The notes under the pieces were generated by a model that saw nothing but the letters and a program-made list of their open reading frames with translations, made no database searches and was not told where the DNA came from. From assembly GCA_947650285.1 (NCBI GenBank), contig CANTFL010000048.1, positions 57,010 through 121,009 of the forward strand: a DNA stretch of 64,000 nt, written 5' to 3'. The translations under genes were made by a program, and so were the position numbers. Below are positions 10,729 through 20,705 of this stretch, piece after piece (the first letter of the stretch is position 1; the number at the start of each line of letters is the position of its first letter). Origin of the DNA: Hyaloperonospora brassicae. Lineage: Eukaryota; Oomycota; Peronosporomycetes; Peronosporales; Peronosporaceae.

Positions 10729-13440
10729 CTAGAAAGACACGAGCACAACTTTGAGCATTGATCGACTCAGGGACTGCACAAGATGAACCATCTTGCTGAA
10801 TCGGACAACAAACACAAGAATACCATTATTCTTGTGAGCGTCTTCGGGAAAACCGAAGACGAAGTCCATTGAAACGGACTGCCAGCACTCTGTCGGAACA
10901 GGCAGAGGCTGCAATGGCGCACGGGATGAAGGACTAGGATTCACCCGTTGACAAACTTCGCAAGCACGTATGTACTTGCGAACAAACTGATACTGGCGGG
11001 GCCAGTAAAAGTCACGACTTACCGTGAGGTAAGTCTTTTCCCTTCCACGATGGCCGCTTGTTGGGGCATCGTGACACTCGTACATGATGCGCAACCGCAA
11101 ATCATGATGAGCGGGTACGACGACACGAGGCGTGTCGTCGGCAACAGCTGTATAGTACAGCAATCCGTTGCGTGTACTATACCGATCCGATGAGGATCGG
11201 TACAAAGCCGGTAAATCCCTCATGGATTTACTGGATGGATTCACCAGATGATCCATCAATCGCAGAAGATCCTCATCTTCCGCGTATGCCTTTCGTACGT
11301 CGTCAAGTAAACTTGACGACGGGACACTGACTGACAGTGTCGCAACAGTGGGCTTATCCTCACTGTTGGATTGTGCGTCCGGCTCGAAATCGGGCCGGCG
11401 CGAAAGAGCATCCGCGACGACATTGAGTCGTCCCGGTTTATACTCCACGGAGAAGTTATACTCCGCGAAGAAAGACAGCCACCTCGCCATTCTTTGCGAG
11501 AGGTGTGGGATGTTTACGGCCGTGCGTAATGACGCATGGTCCGTACAGACAACAAACGGTCTATCTCCCAAGAGATAGACGTGAAACTTAGCCAGTGCGT
11601 ACTTCATGGCAAGGAGTTCCTTGTCATGCACTGGGGATTTACGCTCAGCTGCTTGCAGCTGACGCGACTGATAACAGATGACGCGCTCCGCGCCATCTGC
11701 ATCGAACTGCATTAACGCACAGCCGATTGCAAAATCGCTGGCGTCACAGACCACATGAAATGGTCTGTCCTGATCTGCAATCGCCAAGATCGGCGATTGC
11801 ATCAAGCTCCGCTTGATACCTTCAAAGGAACGCTGGCACTCAGCGTTCCATGACCACTTGACTTTTTTCTTGAGCAGACAAGAAAGATGATCAGTCATCT
11901 CGGCGTAGTTGCGCGAGTACTTGTGCAAGTACGCTGCAAGACCAAGGAACTTCCTTAGTCCCTTGACATCGACTGGCACTGGCCAGTCGGTGATCGCCTT
12001 GATCTTTTCGGGATCAGGGCGTACGCCGTGTTTACCCACGATGCACCCAAGAAGTGGTATTTCGCTAGCCGCGAATATACACTTCTTGAGGTTGGCGTAC
12101 AATTTATGCTTGCGCATAAGTTTAAGGAATTGACGAACGTGAGTTCTGTGAACTTCAACGTCCGTATTTTCGTCCATAGCCCGGCTATGGACGAACACAT
12201 CGTTGAAGTAACTCGGTGCGAAGTCTCGCACCGGTCTCAACAGATTTGTGACACATCTGTTGAATGTTGCAGGGTCATTGCTCAGCCCCTGTGGCATCAC
12301 TAGCCACTCCGACAGCATCCCGGTGGGGGTGATCACTGCTGTGTACGGGATGTCCCGTTCACGCATGAGGATCTGATAGAATCCATCCATCAGATCCATG
12401 GACGAAAAGATGGTACTCTTTGACATACCATCTATGATTACGTCCTTCCTCGGTATCGGCGTCTGAGCCGGTACCGTTGCTGCTTTCAATTTATTGAACG
12501 CGTGCACTATCCGCCACCCTCCTGTGGCCTTTCGCACACAGAAGGTCGGAGAGCTGTGAGGGGATGTTGATTCCCTCACATGGTCCGCTGCTAAGCGATC
12601 GGCAAAGAACTTGTCGATCGCTATCACTTGTTCACGAGGAAGTGGCCACTGCTTCACGACACAGTACTTCGAGCCCGGTCTGAGCTCGATATCGTGTCGA
12701 GTGCCTTTGTCCTTAGGCAACTCGCAAGGTACGGATTCAGGGAACACATTCCTAAATTCGATCAAATCCTTATACAAAGGATTTGCCTGAAGTGACTCCC
12801 AGGATTGAGACGTGCATCGCTCAATCCGAGTCTTCTCATCGAGGACACTTTCGTCCATCGATGAGCTGCTGAGAACCCGTTCGTTCTCAGCAAATACTGT
12901 TGCCGACCGAATGTCGGTCACATACTCGTCCTCTGTGACGAGTATGCAGATCTGCTTGACTTTGCCACTACGCAGATCACGCAAGAACCGTTTCGGTTCT
13001 AGCGTTGGCAACTGAGTTATCTCCGAAGTCAACTTCGGAGGCACAATCAGATCAAGCGTATAAGCGCCTACGCTTGATCCGTCATTAACCAAGACGTTCA
13101 ACGTCTCGGTTTCTCTCTGGGAACTTCGTTCCACAGGTTGCTGAGGGCCTAATCCCTAAGCAAGCGACTCTTGAGGAATTCCTTCCTCAAGTACGTGGGG
13201 ACTTATTCCCTCGATGTCTTCCGACTGTGGCTGTGCAACCACAGTCAGGGACCGATCCTCTACGTTCGACTCTCCAGTCGACCTAGGATTTTCATGTTGC
13301 CCTTTGGAGGCAACAGACTTCTTTCTTCTAAGATGCTGCCCGCTAGGCATGCATCCATGTCCCGGTCCACTCGACTTCTTCGAGTGGTGGACCTTCGGCG
13401 CAGCCTGTACTTCTGTACAGCCGCCGGGAGCTTGCTCCAC
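10729..13440 (-). pseudogene. Gypsy pol, copy 2: RT, RNase H, integrase (one stop, dead active site)
   Basis: A single frame of ~900 codons from MEQAPGG to the shared integrase break, interrupted only by TAG at 13156-13158 (GAG in copy 1). The longest open piece (13134-10729) has 801 residues: RT, RNase H (CDASDFAIGCALMQ), the H2C2 integrase finger and the start of the integrase core (VSMDFVFGFPEDAHKNNG). The RT box is SYFNDVFVHS: the first of the two catalytic aspartates is asparagine (12202-12204), as in copy 1. The downstream integrase core is out of frame in both copies because one base is missing near 10780. It looks like a catalytically dead polyprotein. Confidence 0.85.
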
Positions 13441-13512
13441 AGTGTAGTGATCAACTACACTGTGATCTTGTGCAGTCGTGCTAACGACCGAACCGCAAGT
13501 GAGGCCATCGCA

Positions 13513-13914
13513 CTAGCTCGCAGCACATCCACACGCTTGTGGACGCTCCAAGATGTTTATCAGATGGCCATCTGATGAACAAGTGGCTGGCATCTTCACG
13601 GATCGATGCTGCCAGCTCACCCTTGGCTCGTACTTTCTGAGCCAAGGTAATCCCAGGATGACATCAGATTTTTCATCCAGATCTAGTACGATGAAGTCAT
13701 CATCGTACTGTTCGCCCTCTAACTTGTAGTGGATTCCTACTACACGTTTTTCAACGGTTATCGATGCGCCTGTTGCAAGGCGCACCGTCATCCTTGTGAG
13801 GGGAATGTCGCGCTCAACGAACTTGAGCCTACGACCCTCTAGTGACTGGCGACGAACAAAGTTGTTCGACGCCCCACAGTCTACTAGGGCACGAAGCGAC
13901 AAGTCTTTTGTCAC
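13513..13914 (-). pseudogene. Gypsy aspartic protease, copy 2
   Basis: Retropepsin-like domain with the active-site motif LVDCGASNNFV near the N-terminus and the flap/core motif DVILGLPWLRKYEP. It is in frame with the downstream RT ORF but separated by a TAG at 13513, also present in copy 1, and preceded by an in-frame TAA after LITLKL. The gag-pol junction is therefore closed in both copies. Confidence 0.8.
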
Positions 13915-13971
13915 TTACAATTTCAAGGTGATGAGTGACAACTCGTCACCAGGTGCAGACACACACAATGA

Positions 13972-15204
13972 TTATGTATCTGGAGCAACTTTCGTCAAGA
14001 GATTTGCAAATTCTCTTGAGGTTGCTGGATCAGTAGGGCGCTCCGCCCCTACTGACCCCGTCCATTTTTTGATGGTCCGTCTCGCTGTTGCGAGCTTCGC
14101 AACAGCGCTGGACCCACGCCCATTGCCCTTTCTGGCAAAAGGTCGTCCATTTCGCTCAGTACTGTTTGGTACTGGGCGTGGAGCACGACACTCGTATGCG
14201 TAGCGCCCTAACTTCTGACAGCGATTGCACCTCTGCAATCGCTTGTTGTTTGAAGAGCGAGGTCTCTCGCTCTCAACATAGCAGAGGTCCATTGGTTCTG
14301 GACCTCCGATCTCTTGTCGTCTCGGTGGACGGTAAGAGTTTGAGCTAGCATGAGCCTGTCTCATGCTAAAGTCTTCCTGTTCCGCGGCTGATATCGCTTC
14401 TTCAAGCGTATTCAGCTCAAGGCGGAACAGGTGGCTCCTGACGGGCCCTTCTGCGAGCCCTTGCATGAACACCGTAATCAACGTGTGTTCATGTTCTGGG
14501 TTGGCAGTTATACTACTCGCAAGGAGTCGTATATGTTGTGCGTAAGCGTGCACATCACGCTTACCCTGCTTGAGTTTCAGGAGCTCTGAGCGAGCCCTGA
14601 ACTCAGCTCGTGGCGGCTCAAACGTTTGTCTGAGCCGGGACTTGAAGTCATCTAGCGACCTAAACACGTTTGGGTCGCTACTCTCGAGTCCCAGGGACCA
14701 AGTTTTGGCACGCCCTGCCAAGTGGGTCTGAGCAAATGTGAGTTTCATTTGCTCATCTTCGACGCGACGAGCCCTTAGCGCTCTGTCGAGTTCGACAAAC
14801 CATAGTAACAGGGAGTCCTCCGGGACTCCACTGTACTTGGAAATGTCAACTTTCATGACTTCGGGACGACGCGCATGCGCCGTCCCGCCCACAGCAGCAT
14901 GGAATTGCTGCTGTCTCAACATTTCTGTCTGTTGAGAACCGAGTCCTCTCAACTGCTCGGCCTGTTGAGAGCCTTGCTGGTGAAGCAAGGCTACTTTCTC
15001 CCTTTCGAGAGCAAGTTCATTCTGAATGAACTTGGCGATAGCGGCATGTTGTTGGTCTCTGTCTAGAGACTCCAACATGGCGCTAATGGCGAACTCGCCT
15101 ACGGTAGAACTCGTACGTTCTACCGCACTCCATATGATGTCATTCAAATGAGTAAACCCTTCACGCGTGGCGTGAAAGGTCTCTCTATCATCCAACATGT
15201 TCAT
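13972..15204 (-). CDS. Gypsy gag polyprotein, copy 2 (intact, 410 aa)
   Basis: Open gag with a Ty3-type capsid (SKYSGVPEDSLLLWFVELD, THLAGRAKTWSLGL, the RLRQTFEPPRAEFRARSELL region) and a nucleocapsid near residue 350. The zinc knuckle CNRCQKLGRYAYEC has Arg where the CCHC box needs His, so zinc binding may be weakened. The N-terminal third contains a glutamine-rich coiled-coil-like stretch (QQGSQQAEQL). One extra base near 14094 relative to copy 1 changes the last ~35 residues. It starts about 45 bp downstream of the 5' LTR, just after the primer-binding site. Capsid function would package element RNA. Confidence 0.82.
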   Translation of the reverse strand: MNMLDDRETFHATREGFTHLNDIIWSAVERTSSTVGEFAISAMLESLDRDQQHAAIAKFIQNELALEREKVALLHQQGSQQAEQLRGLGSQQTEMLRQQQFHAAVGGTAHARRPEVMKVDISKYSGVPEDSLLLWFVELDRALRARRVEDEQMKLTFAQTHLAGRAKTWSLGLESSDPNVFRSLDDFKSRLRQTFEPPRAEFRARSELLKLKQGKRDVHAYAQHIRLLASSITANPEHEHTLITVFMQGLAEGPVRSHLFRLELNTLEEAISAAEQEDFSMRQAHASSNSYRPPRRQEIGGPEPMDLCYVESERPRSSNNKRLQRCNRCQKLGRYAYECRAPRPVPNSTERNGRPFARKGNGRGSSAVAKLATARRTIKKWTGSVGAERPTDPATSREFANLLTKVAPDT

Positions 15205-15230
15205 GTTGGATGTTGTGGTCCTTGGAAGGA

Positions 15231-15248
15231 CTACAAAGTGCTACCAGG
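15231..15248 (-). promoter_or_regulatory. Primer-binding site of the Gypsy element
   Basis: Directly after the 5' LTR, on the minus strand, comes CCTGGTAGCACTTTGTAG. The part TGGTAGCA is what would pair with the 3' end of an initiator-Met tRNA ending TGCTACCA; beyond this I cannot confirm the tRNA. The other Gypsy family at 33642 has a similar site (GTAGCACTT). Confidence 0.6.
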
Positions 15249-15642
15249 TGTAACGGGGCACACCCTTGCGTGAACTTAACGCAAGGGTTTCGGGTGCCCC
15301 GACAGACGTACACTAGGCGAACGAGGAAGCGTAGGATAAGGAGTAAGTAAAACTTTTATATTAATATAATTCAGTCTTTTTGCAACTGTCTCTTTGTTTA
15401 ACCTGACTTAATCATATTAATCTAACTAAGTGTATGGTGACGTCTCGTCACCACTCATTGCGCGCGTCTTGCGGCGATTGGTGGGTTGATATCGTCAAGA
15501 TATGAACCAATGAGCAGACTCTTTGGTCGCTTCAACAATATCACCATTATCGGTGATGTCGTTTAAAGAATATTCACTTAATATTATTTGTTGTCACTTT
15601 CTTTTAAAGTGACACTTCCATGTAAGGGGCTGCCCCGTAACA
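15249..15642 (-). repeat. LTR 3 (5' LTR of the composite element)
   Basis: 394 bp, TGTAACGGGG...CCCCGTAACA. Very close to LTR 1 over the central part, with a handful of substitutions concentrated toward the end near 15530-15620. Confidence 0.88.
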
Positions 15643-15647
15643 GACTT
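15643..15647. repeat. Target site duplication GACTT (right)
   Basis: Second copy of the five bases found at 534-538. Confidence 0.85.
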
Positions 15648-16056
15648 ATTTGTATTATTATATAAGTACCTGCGTTGACAATATGTGCGCCGACCCGGTA
15701 GCAGTAGGGCTTGCTGCTGATCCGTCAGTCTGAACTGTGAAGCCTGCAACTTTTTTCGACAGATCGGTCTATTGTGAACCTTGTTGACGAAACAAGGTTT
15801 ATGATTACGTTTTGCATTAAGCAGTGCCGGATACGTTTGGCCGTTGCAGCATGTTGCATATCTCTTTCCAAAGAGAACAGCATTGCGTTGACGGCAGGTA
15901 CGCCGACGGTCAAACTTATATATTAGACGGTATGTTAAATGATTTTAAATGAATGGTAGATGCCTGAACGTGGGCGTGGAAGGTACTCTCATCATCATTT
16001 ATGTTGCTTATGTTTAAAAGAATATCCGTGGTCGTCGGACACACCACGGAGTTTTA
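15648..16056 (-). pseudogene. Decayed gag of an older Gypsy copy (N-terminal part)
   Basis: Minus-strand translation gives VNAMLFSLERDMQHAATAK, matching ISAMLESLDRDQQHAAIAK of the intact gag, preceded by a diverged copy of the HLNDIIWSAVERT region with stops. It ends at the insertion point of the composite element; the rest of this gag continues at 533-1. A relic of the primer-binding site (TGGTAAAAC) separates it from the old LTR. Confidence 0.65.
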
Positions 16057-16061
16057 CCAGG

Positions 16062-16541
16062 TATAACGGGGTATCGGACGCTTGTACGACACAGTACAAG
16101 CTACTGACGCTGAAAAAAGATCGGCAGTTGCCTCGAAACCTCACTTACACTGTACGTGCATAGAAATTTGTTTCAACGAAACGAACACGCTTAGCAGAAG
16201 GAATAGTTGAAACTGCAAATGCTCGTTTTTGAAATCTCTTATTCATGTATACCTTTTGTCTTACTTTAACTATGGCAGACAAGCGCTTGTAATATAAATG
16301 TGTATAGAAAACTTGCTTTTTAATTGTTGCGCGCGCGTGGCAGCGATTGGTGGTTTTGTTGATTGATTGAATGCCTAGCTAGATCAACAAAAGTGTGGAG
16401 CAATATCGAATAATACCTTCGAAGATCGAAAGTATTCACTAACAACCTAGTACAGTAAAATATATCATATTTATTTGTACGGTCTATTAAAATGGACCCA
16501 GGTATGGTGTCAAGGACATGTGATGGGCACACCCCGTTGCA
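16062..16541 (-). repeat. Old, diverged LTR of the same Gypsy family
   Basis: Begins TATAACGGGG and ends CACCCCGTTGCA, with a recognisable block GCGCGCGTGGCAGCGATTGG matching the family LTR block GCGCGCGTCTTGCGGCGATTGG. It is about 480 bp against 392 in the young copies, with many substitutions. It is the 5' LTR of the older element. Confidence 0.65.
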
Positions 16542-17116
16542 GGTGGAGCATGGTGCTGTATCCGCGAATGCGTTGCATTACAATTTTCACCGAGATGTTG
16601 CACTGTCTTCGATAAACGGCTTGAACAAATAAAGGGCGGCCCTAGACGCCAGTATGCTTCCACAGAATTATAATCAGCTCGTCCAGACCATTACCACCGC
16701 CTGGTAGACCATATCGATGCTCTACAGCCGCATCATCCTTGACTGGCGCGCTAAACGAGTCAAGATGCAGCGGCATTCGCCCATGTCTTTGCTAATCGTG
16801 CCTGCCGCACTAGATTGACCGGTAAGAAGAAGAAAGACGTATAACTAAACCAAACGACCCGACGCACCACGTCGTTCAGACCCCTCTTCCTCACACAGGA
16901 CAAAGCTTGGCGATTGGTGCCTAGTAGCGAAGACTTGCGACTCTTAGACTGTAAAGGCGAGGCGTTTCGTCCTACGCTCGTTTTTACAGTTGCTCTTGGC
17001 TATCGGAAAACACTTAGGTTGCTAGTTCAGTCCACCAAGCTCAATATTTTTGCTTCACCAAAGACCAAAAACATACTACACTTCGTCTATCTCTATTCCG
17101 ACAGCCAATGAATGGT
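16542..17116. other. Intergenic stretch without recognised gene
   Basis: No ORF here resembles a known protein; the best open frame on the plus strand (16914-17111) is short and unremarkable. It may hold fragments of older transposons. Confidence 0.5.
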
Positions 17117-18109
17117 TCAATCTGTGGCCTGGTGTGTCGGGTAAACCTGGCGCACGTTGATGTTAATGCGCTGGGTACTCAGATAAATTTGAAGTGCCTC
17201 GTACTCTTCACGATCCTTTTCATTGTGGCAGAGCTTGTTAAGATCCCCATCCGCAATGCTGTATGGAGTGGGCAGCACGCGAGCCACGCCGTGATAGCAC
17301 GTTCTCGACGCACCGCCCATAATTGCAATGTCGCCGCTTCGTAGTAGCAGTGGTAGTGGCGGCTTATCTTTTCCCTGACAGCCCAATAGGAACACACATT
17401 CACTACCGAGAGACACAGACACTACAGGATGATCCATCGTGTACTCGACATCATCCAAGTGCCCACCCATAGAGGACTTCATCTTGTAGAAATTGACTAT
17501 CACCGCTTCAGCCGTCAATGTCATACCGCATGCAGCAGCGCACTTGCCACCAAGTCGCTGCAGGATCTCAGGTACGAGCGAAAAGCTGTTTTTATCGTAC
17601 CTCCTTGCGGTCCAATCGTAGTGGTATCCTGAAGCCGCCCAGCACAACTTTGCGAGTAGCGGAGACTTTGCAGGATCCTTCGGATGCGACGCGCGCGCCT
17701 TTTTCCAGATATGTCGGACGTTCTGATTCTGCAGGTGCATGTTGGTTACGTGTGGCTCTTCGGCGAACTCGGTCCTGCACGGAAAACCAACGAGGTCAAG
17801 CTCGGACTTTGCGTCCAAAGCGGTGTTTTACGGCACGTACAGACAGGAACGAGCGAGTTCCAATTGCGTCCTGGCGTTTAGCGCGTTCGGAATGACACGG
17901 AAGCCGCAGTGGGACGCGCCAAAGTTGTCGAGGGCCAGTATGGGTCGTTCCTCGTCTTCGGCCTTCCATCTCCAGGACCCTATGCACTGCATCTTCGCTC
18001 GCTGCTCCTCACTGAGATGGCGTGGATCGAGCAGCGCTGGATCGGTCAAAAGATCCGCTTCCGTTGCGCGTTTCCACCGCTTTTCACTGGCCTTGAATGC
18101 CGATACCAT
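17117..18109 (-). pseudogene. ALKBH1: ALKBH1-like 2OG-Fe(II) dioxygenase with one in-frame stop
   Basis: One frame of 331 codons from ATG at 18109 to 17117, broken only by TAA at 17828-17830 (codon 94). The C-terminal part is typical of ALKBH1: CWAASGYHYDWTARRY, iron ligands in GGHLDDVE and CYHGVARVLP, GDIAIMGGASR, and the 2-oxoglutarate-binding RININVRQV. The N-terminal part (LDNFGASHCGFRVIPNALNA) also fits the family. The stop lies between the N-terminal segment and the catalytic domain in a context (CCG TAA AAC) that a single C-to-T change from CAA would explain. No sensible GT-AG intron removes it. ALKBH1 enzymes demethylate N6-methyladenine in DNA and certain tRNA bases. Unless translation restarts or the base is an error, the gene is inactive. 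Confidence 0.8.
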
Positions 18110-19959
18110 CACCTTCGTCTAGTACGCTATTGGTTGGCGTAGTCGTTATAACGCTGAGGGTCATAAACGTGTCGTCTAGTACCACATTCTGGATCAGCCT
18201 GATACCTTTATTTGGCCATTTGAAATTCTGGCTCAAGTCACTAAAAACCGCTCCAGTCTTCTGCTCGTGTCGCTGTTTTGGGCATCAGTGGCGACTAAAG
18301 TGCGTCACAATGCGAAATACCTGAAAGAAAGCGGCAAAGCGAGACCGGCAATGGCCGAAGGTGTGGGAAGCTGTACTAGCTTAATCAGCGTTACTTTATT
18401 CCAGCTTGTATAAAGACATACGTGTCTGTTCAAGCTTCAACGGTCGCAGGATGTCAAATATCCCCTAGGCCTTGTTAGCAGAGCCGGTGTCTTGTGCGAG
18501 TCCGGTAGTTGTACGGGGCTGAGTTGACCTTGGGTGACAGCTGTCTGAATTGTTAAACAATGTTGCGTTAGCGCGATACTAGTCGTGCTACTTGTACTTC
18601 GTGTCGGTCCTTCGAGGCTCCTACTTTTGCAGATCGAAGTCGCCTCATGTCTGTATCCTAGCATCTCGTGACGCTGCCTTCGATGCTGACGTTCGCATAT
18701 GGGAACGTCACTCGCTTCCGTTGTACCCGCAAGCTAGTTATACAAACGCCGCTTAGTATGTGCCGCACATGTGCCCGTGCTTTTGCAATGTCTTGCTCCT
18801 GGTCAGGATTGACTCGACAGAATCCGTTTCTTGATCACCATTGACAGCCCCAGCGCGTGTCTGCATGCACTATAGGTGAAGGTGCCGTGCAGTCGGCCTA
18901 ACTCTCAATGTTCACTCGTCCAATAACAGACAGATCTCCAGTTACAGGTCTGCGCGCAAAAGGCACAACCAGAATACATGTCTCATGGTCTCCTTTGTTT
19001 CATTGCATCCTTCACCCGTCGGAAGCATTACAGTGTTTGACAGTCGGTGTCACGTTCTGTCCGGCGATTGATGCCTTGATCGCCCTACTGCGACTCGATA
19101 GCTGGTCCAGTCGTGGTATGCTTATCCCAGCTTCATTATTGGTGCATGAGCCGTTGCTACTGTTGGGCGCTGCGAGTCATGATCGAAGCCACAGTCACGT
19201 TCCAGCAAAGAAGTAGCAGTGATGAGCGTCACGCTGTCACCATCCCCGCTACGCAGTGTCCCTACCACATTTTGTGCAGACAGGTCTGCGTGACCGCTGC
19301 TTTTTTTCTGAGTCTGCGTCCAAGGAGCAACGCAAGGCTTAGTGCACCATGCTAATCTTACATCACGTGTTTACCAGGTTATCGTCAACACGGTGCCGCT
19401 TCCTTTTGCTATGCACCAAATCGCTCTTTTGACATGCATCCGCGTCGATCTTGCATTGCAGCAAAACACTGAGGCTCAACGTAAGTTGATGCGTTACACG
19501 TAGTACGCAAACCAAAAGCTGAAATGCCAACTTTGCCTTGCAGCAGTGTTCTGTGTGGTTTCTCTTACGCTCGGATCAATGTACGAGGAAGCACATGTCA
19601 TCAGTTGCATCCCCTGAATCGTACATGCGCTCACCTCTGATGGTGCTTCTGACCGTTCCAGTTCGCTCTACCTCATGTAGACAACAAAGTCGCGGGGAGA
19701 CAGACGTCTCGTCAACTTTGCATCTGGAATGAAAGTGTGCAGACCGCTGCTTTCTACTGCTTACCAGGCGGACACAGGGCACCACGCTCGCCACAACTTC
19801 TCCACTCGAACAGGTGTCAAGAAGCGTGAAGTGACAATGAAGAGCGATAGCTTTGGTGTGTGAGGAAAAGGCGCTACAAGAGATGGAGAACGGGTAAGTG
19901 AAGCGAGCGATGCATTGGCAATGACTTGAGCGACCATTTGGTTGCCACGGATTGTCCGA
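18110..19959. other. 1.8 kb without recognised gene
   Basis: Both strands have only short frames with no family resemblance. GC content and wording look like unique intergenic DNA. The 5' end includes the promoter side of the ALKBH1-like gene. Confidence 0.5.
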
Positions 19960-20400
19960 CTAGTTGACGAGCGCGAGGTGCGCGTTCGGAGCGAGACAGT
20001 CACGCTCGAGTCCCTCCAGCAGCCGCACATCCACTCCCGCGTCCTGGAGCAGTCGCACGCCTTCGCACACCACGAACGTCTTTGGCTCCATCACGCCAAT
20101 AACGACGCGCGCGACGCCTGCGCGAAGACAGGTCTGGACGCACGGGACGTTGCCCGACACGCGGGTGCTGCACGGCTCCATGGTCGTGTACACCGTCGCC
20201 CCCTGTGCGTCAAAGCTGAGCTTCTGCAGCGCCACTTGCTCTGCGTGCGTGTTGCCCGGGAGCTCGCGCGAGAATCCCGAGCTCAGGACGCGACCGTCGC
20301 GCACGACGACGCAGCCGACGCAATACGCGTTTTCAGACGGCTGCGAGCGGTGCGCTTCGGCAATGGCCATGCGCATGAACGCCGTGTCGGAGGTCGCCAT
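19960..20400 (-). CDS. Pyrimidine deaminase of the riboflavin (RIB2/RibD) type
   Basis: 146 residues from the ATG at 20400 (a longer frame upstream has no ATG). Zinc-dependent deaminase fold: His-Ala-Glu at residues 52-54 (ELPGNTHAEQ), then EPCSTRVSGNVPC giving cysteine ligands C77 and C87. The wide cysteine spacing with S-x-R-x-SGN between, together with GVMEPKTFV, is typical of the fungal Rib2-type diaminohydroxyphosphoribosylamino-pyrimidine deaminase rather than of cytidine deaminases. The likely reaction is deamination of the pyrimidine intermediate in riboflavin biosynthesis. It is a stand-alone domain with no reductase or pseudouridine-synthase partner fused. It runs in the same direction as the phosphorylase gene 306 bp upstream. 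Intronless. Family sure, substrate less so. Confidence 0.82.
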   Translation of the reverse strand: MATSDTAFMRMAIAEAHRSQPSENAYCVGCVVVRDGRVLSSGFSRELPGNTHAEQVALQKLSFDAQGATVYTTMEPCSTRVSGNVPCVQTCLRAGVARVVIGVMEPKTFVVCEGVRLLQDAGVDVRLLEGLERDCLAPNAHLALVN

Positions 20401-20580
20401 GTCACGGGCGATGCAGTGGCTCAGCGTCAAAGGGTTTCGGATGGTGCTGAGCAGGGGAGAGATAAGTAAAGTGAGGGGGGACGATGTTCAAAACAGCTAT
20501 CACAGCTGAAAGCAGTGGAGCTGCTGGCGGTTATCAGAGCTCCTACAGTACCCAGTGATATGTCTATCTATCTACCGACC

Positions 20581-20637
20581 ATCTGCCTGCCTACCGACTA
20601 TCTGCCTGCCTACCGACTATCTGCCTGCCTACCGACT
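20581..20637. repeat. 19-bp minisatellite, three perfect copies
   Basis: The unit ATCTGCCTGCCTACCGACT occurs three times head to tail, followed by degenerate copies to about 20675. It lies between the deaminase gene and the stop of the phosphorylase gene. Confidence 0.85.
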
Positions 20638-20705
20638 ACCTGCCGACTATCGACCTGCACGTCTGCTACCTGCCTACCCACTTCTTCACTGAGCTGAGCT
20701 GTCGC

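Larger units (their letters stand above)
539..15642 (-). mobile_element. Composite Ty3/Gypsy chromovirus: LTR-body-LTR-body-LTR
   Basis: Three LTRs (539-930, 7659-8049, 15249-15642) flank two nearly identical bodies read on the minus strand (gag, protease, RT, RNase H, integrase, chromodomain), each with an antisense ORF next to its 3' LTR. The outer LTRs resemble each other and differ from the middle one in the U-rich central part. The first body stops abruptly inside gag at the middle LTR and has no 5' end, while the second is complete to its primer-binding site. A single GACTT duplication flanks the whole. Best explanation: a copy inserted into the gag of a resident copy and recombination then removed the duplicated gag segment. 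Unequal crossing-over or auto-integration are alternatives. Confidence 0.85.

Noticed and set aside
19942..20469. Plus-strand ORF of 175 codons
   Set aside because: Shadow of the deaminase gene on the minus strand; R/H-rich with no domain.
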